From the NCBI RefSeq assembly GCF_000426565.1, contig NZ_AUFP01000002.1:124001-188000 (forward strand): a stretch of 64,000 bases of DNA. The letters run 5' to 3'. A program made the translations under genes and the position numbers. The first letter of the stretch is position 1, and each line of letters opens with the position of its first letter. The stretch comes from Segatella albensis DSM 11370 = JCM 12258. GTDB taxonomy: Bacteria; Bacteroidota; Bacteroidia; Bacteroidales; Bacteroidaceae. This document shows, piece by piece, positions 52,985-63,472 of the stretch. The notes beneath the pieces were generated by a model. That model made no database searches. It saw only the letters and a program-made list of their open reading frames with translations, and had not been told where the DNA came from.

Positions 52985-53596
52985 ATGAAAGAGATTAATG
53001 TTTCAGGTCAGAAGCGTACAGACCTTGGTAAAAAAGCTTCTAAGGCAATTCGTAAGGAAGGTTTAGTTCCTTGTAACATCTATGGTGAGGCTAAGGCTGA
53101 CGGTAAGCCAGTTGCTATGGCTTTCACAGCTACTATGAGCGAGCTCCGCAAGATCGTTTACACTCCACACATCTACGTTATCAACTTGGATATCGATGGT
53201 GAGCATCACACAGCTATCTTGAAGGAGTTGCAGTTCCACCCAGTAACAGACGCTCTTCTTCACGTAGATTTCCTTGAGGTTAACGATCAGAAGCCTATCA
53301 CTATCGGTATTCCTGTTAAGCTCGTAGGTCTTGCACAGGGTGTTCGTGATGGTGGTCGTATGAACCTTTCTATCCGTAAGATCAACGTTAAGGCTCCTTA
53401 CCAGCAGATTCCTGAGCACCTCGATGTAGACGTTACTGCTTTGAAGATCGGTAAGAGCATCAAGGTTGGCGAATTAAGCTACGAAGGTCTTGAGTTAACA
53501 ACTGGTAAGGATGTAGTTGTTTGTTCAATCAAGATGACACGTAACGCTGCCGCTGCTGCCGCTGCTGCAAGCGATGATAGTGAGGCTGCTGAATAA
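52985..53596 (+). CDS. rplY: 50S ribosomal protein L25/general stress protein Ctc
   Basis: 203 residues: N-terminal L25 5S-rRNA-binding domain (about 1-92, [26 protein letters not shown]) followed by the C-terminal TL5/Ctc beta domain (about 100-185), with an Ala/Asp/Glu-rich tail ([16 protein letters not shown]). Binds 5S rRNA in the large subunit. The codon choice (frequent CGT, GGT, AAG, CTT) is more uniform than in neighbours, as in highly expressed genes. Its stop codon shares one base with the pth start. Confidence 0.95.
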   Translation: MKEINVSGQKRTDLGKKASKAIRKEGLVPCNIYGEAKADGKPVAMAFTATMSELRKIVYTPHIYVINLDIDGEHHTAILKELQFHPVTDALLHVDFLEVNDQKPITIGIPVKLVGLAQGVRDGGRMNLSIRKINVKAPYQQIPEHLDVDVTALKIGKSIKVGELSYEGLELTTGKDVVVCSIKMTRNAAAAAAAASDDSEAAE

Positions 53597-54168
53597 TGGA
53601 CAAGTATCTAATTTGTGGATTAGGTAACCCTGGTTCTGAATACGAGGGTACCCGACACAATACAGGTTTTATGGTATTGGACGCTTTTGCAAAAGCGTCC
53701 AATATTGTTTTTGAGGATAAGCGTTATGGTTTTGTCGCAGAGACTTCTATCAAGGGGAGAAAGGTTTTCCTGTTAAAGCCTACTACTTTCATGAATCTCA
53801 GCGGAAATGCTGTACGATATTGGCTCAATAAGGAAAATATCGACCAGAAGCGCTTACTTGTCATTTCTGATGATGTGGCCTTACCATTAGGTGCTTTCCG
53901 ATTAAAGGCTAGTGGCAGTAACGGTGGACACAACGGGCTCGGTCATATCATGCAACTCATTGGTCAGAATTACGCACGTCTACGCATGGGTGTAGGCAAC
54001 GACTACCCACGAGGCGGACAAGTAGACTGGGTGCTCGGACATTACAGCGATGAGGATATGAAGATTCTTCAACCAAGCATCGACCTTGCTGGTGATATCA
54101 TCAAGAGTTTTGTATTGCAGGGTATTGACAATACAATGAATCAATATAACAAATTAGGCAAGAAATAA
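53596..54168 (+). CDS. pth: Peptidyl-tRNA hydrolase
   Basis: 190 residues. [23 protein letters not shown] has the catalytic His (in TRHNTGF) and Asn; [10 protein letters not shown] and [25 protein letters not shown] are the other family signatures. It releases amino acids from prematurely dissociated peptidyl-tRNA. Overlaps rplY and the S4 gene by one base each (TAATG). Confidence 0.96.
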   Translation: MDKYLICGLGNPGSEYEGTRHNTGFMVLDAFAKASNIVFEDKRYGFVAETSIKGRKVFLLKPTTFMNLSGNAVRYWLNKENIDQKRLLVISDDVALPLGAFRLKASGSNGGHNGLGHIMQLIGQNYARLRMGVGNDYPRGGQVDWVLGHYSDEDMKILQPSIDLAGDIIKSFVLQGIDNTMNQYNKLGKK

Positions 54169-54590
54169 TGGCTGATACTGCACGAATAGATAAATGGTTA
54201 TGGGCTGCACGAGTGTACAAAACTCGTTCTCTTGCAGCTAATGCCTGCAAAAATGGTCGCGTTACCATAGAAGGGGTCAACGTGAAACCTTCGCATATGA
54301 TAAAGCGCGGAGAGGTCATCAGCGTTAAGAAGCCACCTATCACCTATTCGTATATGGTACTCGACTGCATAGAGCAACGTGTGGGTGCCAAACTATTGCC
54401 TGACGTTTACAAAAATGTCACCGACCCTAAGCAATACGAACTTCTGGAGATGAGCCGCATCAGCGGTTTTGTGGACAGAGCAAGGGGTACTGGTCGCCCT
54501 ACCAAGAAAGAGCGAAGAGCTCTTGACTCTTTCGTCGACCCTGCCATGTTCGGATGGGATGACGATGAGAACTGGGATGATGATGAATAA
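54168..54590 (+). CDS. S4-domain RNA-binding protein (Hsp15-like)
   Basis: 140 residues. The S4 domain occupies the N terminus (RIDKWLWAARVYKTRSLAANACKNGRVTIEGVNVKPS in about 5-45) and the C-terminal part is charged, ending in an Asp/Glu/Trp-rich tail (GWDDDENWDDDE). Hsp15-type proteins bind 50S subunits that carry a stalled peptidyl-tRNA, which agrees with co-transcription with pth and rplY. The basic patch KKERRALDSFVDP is the usual Hsp15 end. Confidence 0.9.
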   Translation: MADTARIDKWLWAARVYKTRSLAANACKNGRVTIEGVNVKPSHMIKRGEVISVKKPPITYSYMVLDCIEQRVGAKLLPDVYKNVTDPKQYELLEMSRISGFVDRARGTGRPTKKERRALDSFVDPAMFGWDDDENWDDDE

Positions 54591-54610
54591 GTAAATCGCA
54601 TAAGAACATA

Positions 54611-54645
54611 AAAAAGGTGAACTCAATTATCGAGTCCACCTTTTT
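54611..54645. terminator. Terminator between the S4 gene and the convergent receptor gene
   Basis: AAAAAGGTGAACTC (54611-54624) pairs with GAGTCCACCTTTTT (54632-54645) with one A-C mismatch. T-rich on both strands, so it works for both directions. Confidence 0.8.
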
Positions 54646-54684
54646 CGTTTTTGTTGAATTTATTTATTGAATGTGTTGGTCTAA

Positions 54685-57651
54685 TTACATCATCGGACCA
54701 CCGAATCCACCACGTGGATGGCGTGGGGCACCTTTGGGACGTTCTCCTTTGAAAGGACCTCCACGGAAATCCGGTCCGGGTCCAAATCCCTGTGTCATCT
54801 TCTCACGAGCTTCTTTACTACCGAAAATACTCAAACGGTATATGACATGCAACATGGCATAACTGTTGATACTATTATACTCCGTATCCGTACGTGCCAT
54901 AGCTGTAAGTGCACGACTAAATGTGCTCTGTTGGCGCAGGATATCATAGAACTGCAAAGATACTGTAAGCGGTTTACCTTTCAGGAAGCTTTGAGACAAC
55001 TGGGCATTCCATATCAACTCATTCGTATTCATTGAGTTGTCGTTATATCCTCTACGACACTGATTATGAAGGTCAGTACTCAAACTTGTACCCCAAGGTG
55101 CTGTAGTCGTGATTGTACCACCATAAGAGAACTGCCATGTATCGAGGTCACTCTGGCTCTGCAACATGTTACGGGCATGGGTATAATTCAAAGAACCATC
55201 CAACTCCAGTTCGAACCAATCATTACGATAGCTTGTTGCTAAGCGTTCACCAACAGTCAACGACTTGGTAGTATTCTTCTCTGAATCTGATTTAGAATTC
55301 AACTGCAAATAGCTTACATTATTATCATAACCGATATTGGTAAATGTATTCACATTGAAGATACCGGCAGAGTCGATGGCTGTGTTATACATAAAGGCAC
55401 CAGACATTCTCCAGTTTCCGTTGATATTCTCAGGGGTAATCACTCGTCCGCCTGTTGACTCATTATAAGATACCTTATTGCTTATACTGTTTCTTGTCGT
55501 TGAGAAATTGACAAACGACATCAAAGCCTGCTGACGCTTCTCTATATAATTATTGTAGAACAATCTGAGCGTATTGGTGAACGAAGGTTTCAAACCAGGG
55601 TTACCCTTTCTGATATTCAATGGGTCACTATCATCTGTGATATCAAGGAGATCCGTCATACTCGGTTGAGAAGTTGTACCACGGTAGTTGATTCGCAGGT
55701 TACTAACCCTACTGAAACGATAACGGAAATCAAGAGTTGGAGAGAAATTGGTCACCGAACGAACCGTATCTACATGTATGCCCTGATAGTTCTGAACATA
55801 TTTAGAGCTCTGTGGCTGTAGAAGTAAGCCGACATTCAAGTTGTAGTTCTTATTGATGACACGAAGCATCACATCAATATCGTGCAGATAATTACGATAT
55901 TCTGAATAGCGACTGAGATTATTGTCTAAGTAAGATTCCAATGGGTTGCTTAACTTACTCAGATAGCTATCCCATCCACGATAAACAGGAGTGATGGTAT
56001 CAAAGAAACCTTCGCCTAGATTACTGAAATCGAAAGTACTTCTATCACTCTTGGAATAACTATAGGTAAACTTATAGCTAAACTGCAGGAATGCAGCCCG
56101 CCATAATGGTTCACTATACGTGGCTTGAGTGCTAAAACTATAATTTGTAGTAGGAGTAAGATTATATCTATTGGTCTGATAAGTTGAATCCAATCCCAAA
56201 GCTGTTTGTACCAAATAGAGATGTGCATTAGCGGTAGAGAGACTCTTGCTATCCGTTTTTCCGTAATTACCATCCAAACGCAAAGTAACATTACGTCCTC
56301 GGCTATTGAGTTTTCTATTCAACTGCAACATACCTCTTACATTATTATTACTGCTATAAGAGAGACTGTTGCTATTCTGATAGTTTACCATCAAACTATC
56401 ATTAGCAAGTTTCTTGATGTCCTCAGTATTCAGAGGATCTATAACATATTTGTAAGGATCTTCTTTATATGATGCTGATACTGATTTAGCCAAGCCATCG
56501 TTTGTCTTCCAAGAGAAAGAAGGACGGAACAAAATGTTGGTCATCGTATCAGGAGTCCATTCCAATCGCATTCTGGCATCCCAACTATTACTACGCGTAA
56601 AACTATGTGAGATATTATTTCCGAAAGAAGACTTAGTACTTACGAAATACTCAGAAGAAGTCTTGCTATAAGCATCACCGTCGGAATGATTCCAACGACC
56701 AGAGATATCGATTTTCAGTTTATTCTTTTTCTCATAGTTATAATTGAGACCAAGCATCTTTGTGGCATTCAGACCTTGACGGCCCATACCCCAGAAACCG
56801 CCTCGGCCACCACCGAAGCCCATATCGTTCACGTTATTTGCTGAGCCAAAGAACATCAACTGATTATCATCATCAGAATATCTTCCGAACAATCGTTCTG
56901 CATATCTGCCTTTTGTACCGATGGCAAGGTCTGCATTACCAATATATCCTCTATTCATACCAGTTTTCACACCGAAATCTAGTACGGTCTCTTCTTCACC
57001 ATCATCAATACCCGTAATTCGGGATAGATCACTTTTCTCATCATAGGCCTTAATTTTATCAACAATACTTGTAGGCAAATTCTTAAGGGCTGTCTTCGTG
57101 TCACCAGTCATAAACTCCTTACCATTGACACGAATCTTCTTCACCTCTTTACCATTGATCTTGATGGTACCATCATCACTGACCTCAGCACCGGGAAGTC
57201 GTTTCACCAATTCCTCTATCGTTGACCCCTCTGGAGTTCTGTAAGCAGCTGAATTATATACGAACGTATCTTCCTTAAGTACCACTTTCTGAGCTTGTGC
57301 CGTTATCACAGCGCCCTTAAGCATCACAGCATCCGACCCAAGAACAAGTCGTCCCATGGCCAAGTCTTTGTCTTCTGAAATCTGAATACGCTTGATTACG
57401 GGTTTATACCCTACTGAAGTAATTTTCAGCAAATATTTCCCATTCTCCGGAGCATGCACTCTGAACAAGCCTTCTTCATTGGTCAGAGCACCGTCAACAT
57501 AAGTGCTATCCATTTTCAAAAGTTGGACAGTAGCCTGAGTGATCACCTCCTTAGTATCACGATCATTTATAGCACCTGAAATCAGACGACTCTGAGCCAT
57601 TGCTGTAAACGCCGATAATAGCATTAAGCCTACAATTAATAATTTTTTCAT
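54685..57651 (-). CDS. Large outer-membrane beta-barrel receptor (TonB-dependent-like)
   Basis: 988 residues from the ATG at 57651 (MKKLLIVGLMLLSAFTAMAQ, a signal peptide); the frame opens 11 codons earlier but those residues are not a signal sequence. Then a CarboxypepD_reg-like domain (about 20-105: ISGAINDRDTKEVITQATVQLL), a plug region (about 110-215: TPEGSTIEELVKRLPGAEVSDDGTIKINGKEV split over it), and an OMP_b-brl_3 barrel. The last about 35 residues are a Gly/Pro/Phe/Arg-rich tail (GFGPGPDFRGGPFKGE) beyond the barrel, which is unusual for a protein whose C-terminal strand should close the barrel. Substrate unknown; it has no susD-like partner nearby. Confidence 0.85.
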   Translation of the reverse strand: MKKLLIVGLMLLSAFTAMAQSRLISGAINDRDTKEVITQATVQLLKMDSTYVDGALTNEEGLFRVHAPENGKYLLKITSVGYKPVIKRIQISEDKDLAMGRLVLGSDAVMLKGAVITAQAQKVVLKEDTFVYNSAAYRTPEGSTIEELVKRLPGAEVSDDGTIKINGKEVKKIRVNGKEFMTGDTKTALKNLPTSIVDKIKAYDEKSDLSRITGIDDGEEETVLDFGVKTGMNRGYIGNADLAIGTKGRYAERLFGRYSDDDNQLMFFGSANNVNDMGFGGGRGGFWGMGRQGLNATKMLGLNYNYEKKNKLKIDISGRWNHSDGDAYSKTSSEYFVSTKSSFGNNISHSFTRSNSWDARMRLEWTPDTMTNILFRPSFSWKTNDGLAKSVSASYKEDPYKYVIDPLNTEDIKKLANDSLMVNYQNSNSLSYSSNNNVRGMLQLNRKLNSRGRNVTLRLDGNYGKTDSKSLSTANAHLYLVQTALGLDSTYQTNRYNLTPTTNYSFSTQATYSEPLWRAAFLQFSYKFTYSYSKSDRSTFDFSNLGEGFFDTITPVYRGWDSYLSKLSNPLESYLDNNLSRYSEYRNYLHDIDVMLRVINKNYNLNVGLLLQPQSSKYVQNYQGIHVDTVRSVTNFSPTLDFRYRFSRVSNLRINYRGTTSQPSMTDLLDITDDSDPLNIRKGNPGLKPSFTNTLRLFYNNYIEKRQQALMSFVNFSTTRNSISNKVSYNESTGGRVITPENINGNWRMSGAFMYNTAIDSAGIFNVNTFTNIGYDNNVSYLQLNSKSDSEKNTTKSLTVGERLATSYRNDWFELELDGSLNYTHARNMLQSQSDLDTWQFSYGGTITTTAPWGTSLSTDLHNQCRRGYNDNSMNTNELIWNAQLSQSFLKGKPLTVSLQFYDILRQQSTFSRALTAMARTDTEYNSINSYAMLHVIYRLSIFGSKEAREKMTQGFGPGPDFRGGPFKGERPKGAPRHPRGGFGGPMM

Positions 57652-57768
57652 TTTAAGGTCCCTTTGATTTTTATTGAAACACATACATATAGACGCAACT
57701 AAAATGAAAGAGTTTAACTTAGATTATAAAAAAAAACTATTTTTTGCTAGTTTTTTATTTGAAATCAT

Positions 57769-57776
57769 TATATTTG
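57769..57776 (+). promoter_or_regulatory. Promoter of aroB
   Basis: TATATTTG with TTG about 22 bases upstream (57744-57746); 23 bases before the ATG at 57799. Confidence 0.6.
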
Positions 57777-57798
57777 CATTGGTATTTACTTTTATATT

Positions 57799-58845
57799 AT
57801 GGAGCAGAGGATTATTATTTCAAAGAATTTAAAGAGCGAACTGGCCACAGCCATCTCTGAATGTGAACACGACAAGACTTTTATCCTTGTCGATGAAGTG
57901 ACCAAAGAAAAGTGCTGGCCTTTGCTGTCAAAACAGCTTAGCATGCGTAAAGCCAAGCTTATCACGATAGAAGCTACGGATACTCATAAAAACATTGAAT
58001 CTTTAGCTCATGTATGGGAAGAGCTCGGAAATGATGGGGCTTCCCGACATTCTCTACTGATAAATCTAGGTGGTGGCATGGTAACCGACTTAGGTGGATT
58101 CGCTGCTTCTACTTTCAAAAGAGGTATTAACTTCATCAACATTCCTACTACCCTGCTTGCCATGGTCGATGCTTCTGTCGGCGGAAAGACTGGCATCAAC
58201 TTCAATGGTCTGAAAAATGAGATTGGTGTCTTCAATGATTCTAAATTCGTGATCTTAGATACTGACTTTCTGAAGACTCTTGATGGTCAGAATATATGTA
58301 GCGGATATGCTGAGATGCTAAAGCATGGCCTTATCTCCAACGAGAAGATGTGGGCTGAACTGATAAAGTTCGATATTCAACAGCCTGATCTTGGAAAGTT
58401 GCAGGACATGTTAGCGAAGAGCGTGAAAGTGAAAGAAAATGTGGTAAAGAAAGACCCTCATGAGCAAGGTATAAGAAAGGCATTGAACTTAGGTCATACT
58501 TTCGGTCATGCTTTTGAGAGTTGGAGCTTAAAGCACTCTCCTATCCTCCATGGATATGCTGTGGCTTACGGAATGATCTGCGAGCTCTATCTTAGTGCTA
58601 TCAAGACGGGATTCCCTACAGACAAGATGCATCAGACCGTACAGTTCATCCGCGAAAACTATGGTGCCATCAATATTACTTGTGATGATTATCCTGAACT
58701 GATAGAGTTGATGACTCATGACAAGAAGAACCGTAATGGTATCATCAACTTTACACTTCTTGCAAATATTGGAGACATCAGAATAGACCAGACTGCCACA
58801 GAAGAGGAAATCAAAGAAGCCTTTGATTTCTTCAGAGAAGGCTAA
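57799..58845 (+). CDS. aroB: 3-dehydroquinate synthase
   Basis: 348 residues. NAD-binding GGGMVTDLGGFAASTFKRGI and the DASVGGKTGIN motif are present, with metal ligands in the SGYAEMLKHGLI and LGHTFGHAFE segments. Second step of the shikimate pathway. Its 3' end overlaps the convergent menE gene by 14 bases. Chorismate made by this pathway is the precursor of menaquinone, so the neighbours use its product. Confidence 0.96.
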   Translation: MEQRIIISKNLKSELATAISECEHDKTFILVDEVTKEKCWPLLSKQLSMRKAKLITIEATDTHKNIESLAHVWEELGNDGASRHSLLINLGGGMVTDLGGFAASTFKRGINFINIPTTLLAMVDASVGGKTGINFNGLKNEIGVFNDSKFVILDTDFLKTLDGQNICSGYAEMLKHGLISNEKMWAELIKFDIQQPDLGKLQDMLAKSVKVKENVVKKDPHEQGIRKALNLGHTFGHAFESWSLKHSPILHGYAVAYGMICELYLSAIKTGFPTDKMHQTVQFIRENYGAINITCDDYPELIELMTHDKKNRNGIINFTLLANIGDIRIDQTATEEEIKEAFDFFREG

Positions 58846-59860
58846 GAGCTAATTTCTGAGCTTGTGCACGAGCTGGTTTACTGGTTTCGGTCATAGGAAT
58901 CTTATCCACATGGAATATATAATGTGGCTGCCAATATTTTGGTAATGCCTTCATACATATTTCTGATACTTCGGCGATATTGTTTTGCTCCGTCAGGAGG
59001 ATAACAGTTTCGCCGAATTTTTCATCAGGACCTTTCGTTATCATATAAGGAGAGGAAAGGAATGGCTTCAACTTCTTTTCCACTTCTTCTATCTGTATCT
59101 TAATGCCTCCGCTATCTATCACATTATCTTTTCTCCCTAATATTTTGAACTCGATCTTTCCGTCTCTTTCACGGAGTTCCGCACGATCATTGGTAACCAA
59201 CTTTCCTTCATGTACTAATGGGGCATCAATAACAAGACACCCTTCTTCGTTTATACTTACTTTTACGCTATCGAAAGGACGATACCATTCACTTGTCTCC
59301 GAACCATTCAACCTACGAAGGGCGATATGCGACAAAGTTTCTGTCATGCCATAAGTACTCCACACAGCATGAGGAAAGTCCTTTAATTGTAATGCGAGTT
59401 TATCGTCGATAGCGCCACCACCAATGATAAGGTTATGTATCGACCGAAGGCGTTCAGCCTCAACATCGACTTGTAGGGAATTATACACCTGCATAGGTAC
59501 CATTGCTGCAAAAAGACGATTTGCATTTGCTTGGAAATAAGCAACTTGATCACCTAAGGAGAGATCACTCAAAGGATGTCCAGAAGGCTTCACTGAAATC
59601 AGATGAAGCTGTCGTTCTATCGACCTTACCACAACCATCTTACCTGCGATATAGTCGAGAGGCATACAGAGTAGTGCTGAATCTCCTGGTCGTAGGTTCA
59701 GGAAATCACAAGTAATCTTCGCAGAGTTCAACATTCTGCTTTTCTCTACATACATCGGTTTAGGCTTCCCCGTACTACCCGAAGTATGTACCAGCACTGT
59801 CTTGCCATCATTATTCCATTCGGCAAGAAATCCTGTTAATGTCATCTTTTCCTTCATCAT
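58832..59860 (-). CDS. menE: o-Succinylbenzoate-CoA ligase (AMP-binding, short form)
   Basis: 342 residues, shorter than typical MenE (about 450) because the N-terminal region is reduced. ATP site HTSGSTGKPKPM; STYGMTETLSHIALRRL; and the hinge GRKDNVIDSGGIKIQIEEVE are all clear. It activates o-succinylbenzoate to its CoA thioester. Assigned mainly from its position as the last gene of the menaquinone operon. Confidence 0.88.
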   Translation of the reverse strand: MMKEKMTLTGFLAEWNNDGKTVLVHTSGSTGKPKPMYVEKSRMLNSAKITCDFLNLRPGDSALLCMPLDYIAGKMVVVRSIERQLHLISVKPSGHPLSDLSLGDQVAYFQANANRLFAAMVPMQVYNSLQVDVEAERLRSIHNLIIGGGAIDDKLALQLKDFPHAVWSTYGMTETLSHIALRRLNGSETSEWYRPFDSVKVSINEEGCLVIDAPLVHEGKLVTNDRAELRERDGKIEFKILGRKDNVIDSGGIKIQIEEVEKKLKPFLSSPYMITKGPDEKFGETVILLTEQNNIAEVSEICMKALPKYWQPHYIFHVDKIPMTETSKPARAQAQKLALSLL

Positions 59861-59913
59861 ATATTTCCCATCTAAAAGGTATTGTGGTGGTGATTTCTAC
59901 GACCCGTTTTTAG

Positions 59914-60969
59914 TCATTCCGCCGATTCACCATCTTTGGAGGGGCAGAACCATAATTGGTCGCCTCTTATTTCCAGTGGCATATCAATATTATCGGTAAA
60001 GAGTTGTCCTGTTCCTAAACCTTGGGGCATCATGATATTCGCGCCATAGGTCTTTGCACAGAAGTGTGCGATAGCGTTCAAGCCGACATTACTTTCCAAT
60101 GCCGAAGTTATCCAACTGCCAATACCACGTTCCTTAGCCATTTTAATCCATTCGGAAGCACCGGACATACCACCATGAAGACTCGGTTTCAGGATAATAT
60201 AAGCTGGTTTTATCGTATCCAGCAGTGCTTCCTTCATACTTACAGTGTTTACTCCGATCAGTTCCTCATCCAGTGCAATAGGCAACGGACTCTCCCTGCA
60301 AAGTCGAGCCATGGCATCCCATTGATGCTGCTTGATAGGTTGCTCTATCGAATGAATATCATATTGAGTCAAAGCCTCAAGTCGCTCCATGGCATTCTCC
60401 GGTGTAAAGCCTCCATTAGCATCCACTCGCAACTCGATCTGTTCTTTCGTGAATGCTTCTCTGATATGCTTCACCAACTCTAATTCTTTTTCAAAGTCGA
60501 TCGCACCAATCTTCAACTTCACACAATGGAATCCCTTTGCCAGTTTCTCCTCAAGACGGGCATACATCTCATCGAAAGTCCCCATCCATACAAGTCCATT
60601 GATGGTAATACCTTCTTCTCCACGTCCAAAAGGCGTATCAAATATAGCAGCAGAACCATTTGCTTCAAACTGAGCGAAAGCAGATTCCAGACCAAAGAGA
60701 ATGCTTGGATAAGGTCTCAGCATGTCATAAGGAATATGCCCTATCTGTTCTATCAGACGACACATTTCCCGAAGTATTTTATCATACTCCGGGATAGCAT
60801 CACATGACAAGTCGGGCAACGTAGCACATTCTCCAACGCCCTTGATACCAGGTTTCTCATCATCTGTAAGAGTAAGATAATAACTATGACGCGTATGATA
60901 AACGCCACGAGAAGTCCCGGCAGGTTGTTTAAAATGGAGTGTCCGTTCTGATATTTCTATATGTTTCAT
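59914..60969 (-). CDS. menC: o-Succinylbenzoate synthase
   Basis: 351 residues of the enolase superfamily. Catalytic Lys in CVKLKIGA, metal ligands RVDANGG, HSIEQPI and LDEELIG, and Lys in YIILKPSLHGG. Dehydrates SHCHC to o-succinylbenzoate in menaquinone synthesis. 13 bases after menB. Confidence 0.93.
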   Translation of the reverse strand: MKHIEISERTLHFKQPAGTSRGVYHTRHSYYLTLTDDEKPGIKGVGECATLPDLSCDAIPEYDKILREMCRLIEQIGHIPYDMLRPYPSILFGLESAFAQFEANGSAAIFDTPFGRGEEGITINGLVWMGTFDEMYARLEEKLAKGFHCVKLKIGAIDFEKELELVKHIREAFTKEQIELRVDANGGFTPENAMERLEALTQYDIHSIEQPIKQHQWDAMARLCRESPLPIALDEELIGVNTVSMKEALLDTIKPAYIILKPSLHGGMSGASEWIKMAKERGIGSWITSALESNVGLNAIAHFCAKTYGANIMMPQGLGTGQLFTDNIDMPLEIRGDQLWFCPSKDGESAE

Positions 60970-60982
60970 CTTAGTTTATACA

Positions 60983-61807
60983 TCAAGGGAACTGTGGATA
61001 TTTGTCAAAATCAGGTTTGCGCTTTTCCAAGAATGCCTTTCCACCTTCCTGAGCCTCATCCATCGTGTAATAAAGCATCGTTGCATCACCGGCCAATTCC
61101 TGAATACCAGCCTGTCCATCCAACTCAGCATTTAATCCGGCCTTGATCATTCGCAATGCCAATGGCGAGCGTTCCATCATGATCTCAGCCCACTCCACAC
61201 AGGTATCCTCTAACTGATCAAATGGCACTACCTTATTCACCATTCCCATTTCTTCGGCCTCTTTTGCTGAATACTGCTTACAGAGGAACCAAATCTCACG
61301 CGCCTTCTTCTGTCCGACCATTCGTGCCAAATAACTGGCACCGAATCCTGCATCAAACGAACCAACCTTAGGACCAGTCTGACCAAATATTGCGTTCTCT
61401 GATGCTATTGTCAGATCACACATTACATGAAGCACGTGTCCTCCACCTATCGCGTAACCATTTACCATGGCGATTACAGGTTTCGGCAATCGACGGATCT
61501 GCATCTGTACATCAAGTACATTCAAGCGAGGCACGCCATCACTTCCAACATATCCGCCACGACCTTTTACATGCATATCACCACCCGAACAGAAGGCCTT
61601 ATCACCGGCACCTGTCAGAATTACAACACGGATATCCTGACATTCACGGCAATAACTGAAAGCCTGAGACATTTCCCATGTCGTAAGCGGAGTAAATGCA
61701 TTGCGATAACGAGGACGATTAATTGTTATCTTTGCTATATGATTATAAGTTTCAAAAAGTATCTCCTTAAAATCAAATTCCGTAACTTTATTCCATTGTC
61801 TTTCCAT
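60983..61807 (-). CDS. menB: 1,4-dihydroxy-2-naphthoyl-CoA synthase
   Basis: 274 residues from the ATG at 61807; the longer start at 61825 is TTG and overlaps menD. Crotonase fold: [18 protein letters not shown] (oxyanion hole), [17 protein letters not shown], and [21 protein letters not shown]. The C-terminal YPQFP end is typical of MenB. Converts o-succinylbenzoyl-CoA to the naphthoyl-CoA. Between menD and menC in one operon. Confidence 0.95.
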   Translation of the reverse strand: MERQWNKVTEFDFKEILFETYNHIAKITINRPRYRNAFTPLTTWEMSQAFSYCRECQDIRVVILTGAGDKAFCSGGDMHVKGRGGYVGSDGVPRLNVLDVQMQIRRLPKPVIAMVNGYAIGGGHVLHVMCDLTIASENAIFGQTGPKVGSFDAGFGASYLARMVGQKKAREIWFLCKQYSAKEAEEMGMVNKVVPFDQLEDTCVEWAEIMMERSPLALRMIKAGLNAELDGQAGIQELAGDATMLYYTMDEAQEGGKAFLEKRKPDFDKYPQFP

Positions 61808-61815
61808 ATCTATTT

Positions 61816-63471
61816 TTATTTCCAATAATTCTTTAAAACCTGATCATCTTCTTGAGCATCTGTAAAGACCTCAAGTACCACAGGACGTTGTGTATCTATC
61901 GTCATCAACTGTACCATGCCTATCTGCATTTCTTCTTGACTGGTGGCTTTAAGATACCCTACATCATTCTGAGTGCATATTCCCTGTGCCTTGGTTTGAT
62001 GTGTACCGATAACGAAATCGCGAGCCTTGCTTTCTTTCAGTCCGTCAAACTTGGTAAAGATACCACCACACTCGTTATTTAGAAGTATAATGCGCAAATT
62101 ACCTTTGAGGTTTCGGTTCCACAAAGCATTCTGATCATAGAAGAAACTCAAATCTCCAAGTACACAGTATACAATATCGTCGGTAACGACAGACATTCCC
62201 GCTGCCGTCGATAGACTTCCTTCTATACCGTTGATTCCTCGATTCACATAAATCTGATGTCCAGCATAAATGTTACCTAATCGAACAGCTGAACTATTGC
62301 CATATTGTACACGATAATCATAATACATATCTTCGAGTTGTTCTTCGAAGTATTTCACGACTGACATCTGTGAATATGCTGGTTCAAAATCATAAGAATG
62401 ACTATTCGCCAGTGTGAGTGATTTCTGCCACAAATCATGAAACGTTGTTGACTGATAGGTGCTATTCAACTTGGATGCAGAAATCATATCAGCAATAGCT
62501 CCTAATACATCTGCAGGCTCTCCTTCTATGACACCGTCCAAATGCATAAAGGTGTCATGGATTTCTCCATCTGCATCCACGGCCCATTCCTCAGCATCAC
62601 ACTTGCGAAGGAATTGTTTCAACCGTTTGCTAACAAGTGTAGAACCGATATACAGGATGAAATCGGGTTGATAAGCATCATTGTCTCCCTCTTTGGCCAG
62701 CACTTCCTCAAAATGAGTCAACGGAAGCACATGAGGACTCAATGATTCTTTCAACACAACAGCATAATCTGCAATAGGTTGCAAGTCTTCTTCTATCAAC
62801 GTTTGTAATACCATCTGACCGATTACGACCATCGGACGCTCGGCTGCCATAAACCGTTCGGCAACTTGATTCACATACAAATCATTTACTACGGGATTCA
62901 ATCGGATGATAGGTCGCTCCTCCGGTAATGCAGATTCGGTATATTCATATAAAGGTTCGGTTATCGGCACATTGATATGTACAGGTCCACAACCGCGATG
63001 TTTGCATTCCAACAGGGCTTCATTGACCAGACGGTTACAATACCAATGTTCTTCTTCGTCATGAGGTTCCGGCAACGATACAGACTTTCTTACGTAATTT
63101 TGTAAAGCACCGGTTTGCTTCATCGTCTGTCCATCCAATTGGTCGATCCATTGTATCGGTCTATCAGCCGAAACGATGATAAGTGGCAAATGCTGATAGT
63201 AAGCTTCTGCTGCGGCTGGGGCCACATTGAGCAATGCACTACCCGACGTAACGCATACCACAACAGGCTGATCCAAAGTCTGGCACATTCCCAAGGCATA
63301 AAAGCCTGCACTTCGTTCATCCGTAACAGGATAACAGTTCATCTCCTCACATTCGTTGAGATCATGAACGATCGGAGAATTTCTACTACCCGGGCAAACC
63401 ACAGCATGACGCACGCCATGTTTCAGAAGAAGTGCTGTTAATATATTTACGTTTTCCTTATTGCTGAACAT
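61816..63471 (-). CDS. menD: 2-succinyl-5-enolpyruvyl-6-hydroxy-3-cyclohexene-1-carboxylate synthase
   Basis: 551 residues, a thiamine-diphosphate enzyme. N-terminal pyrimidine domain ([19 protein letters not shown]), middle domain and C-terminal PP-binding domain with the [14 protein letters not shown] metal motif. Joins isochorismate with 2-oxoglutarate. 1 base after menF. Confidence 0.96.
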   Translation of the reverse strand: MFSNKENVNILTALLLKHGVRHAVVCPGSRNSPIVHDLNECEEMNCYPVTDERSAGFYALGMCQTLDQPVVVCVTSGSALLNVAPAAAEAYYQHLPLIIVSADRPIQWIDQLDGQTMKQTGALQNYVRKSVSLPEPHDEEEHWYCNRLVNEALLECKHRGCGPVHINVPITEPLYEYTESALPEERPIIRLNPVVNDLYVNQVAERFMAAERPMVVIGQMVLQTLIEEDLQPIADYAVVLKESLSPHVLPLTHFEEVLAKEGDNDAYQPDFILYIGSTLVSKRLKQFLRKCDAEEWAVDADGEIHDTFMHLDGVIEGEPADVLGAIADMISASKLNSTYQSTTFHDLWQKSLTLANSHSYDFEPAYSQMSVVKYFEEQLEDMYYDYRVQYGNSSAVRLGNIYAGHQIYVNRGINGIEGSLSTAAGMSVVTDDIVYCVLGDLSFFYDQNALWNRNLKGNLRIILLNNECGGIFTKFDGLKESKARDFVIGTHQTKAQGICTQNDVGYLKATSQEEMQIGMVQLMTIDTQRPVVLEVFTDAQEDDQVLKNYWK

Positions 63472-63472
63472 A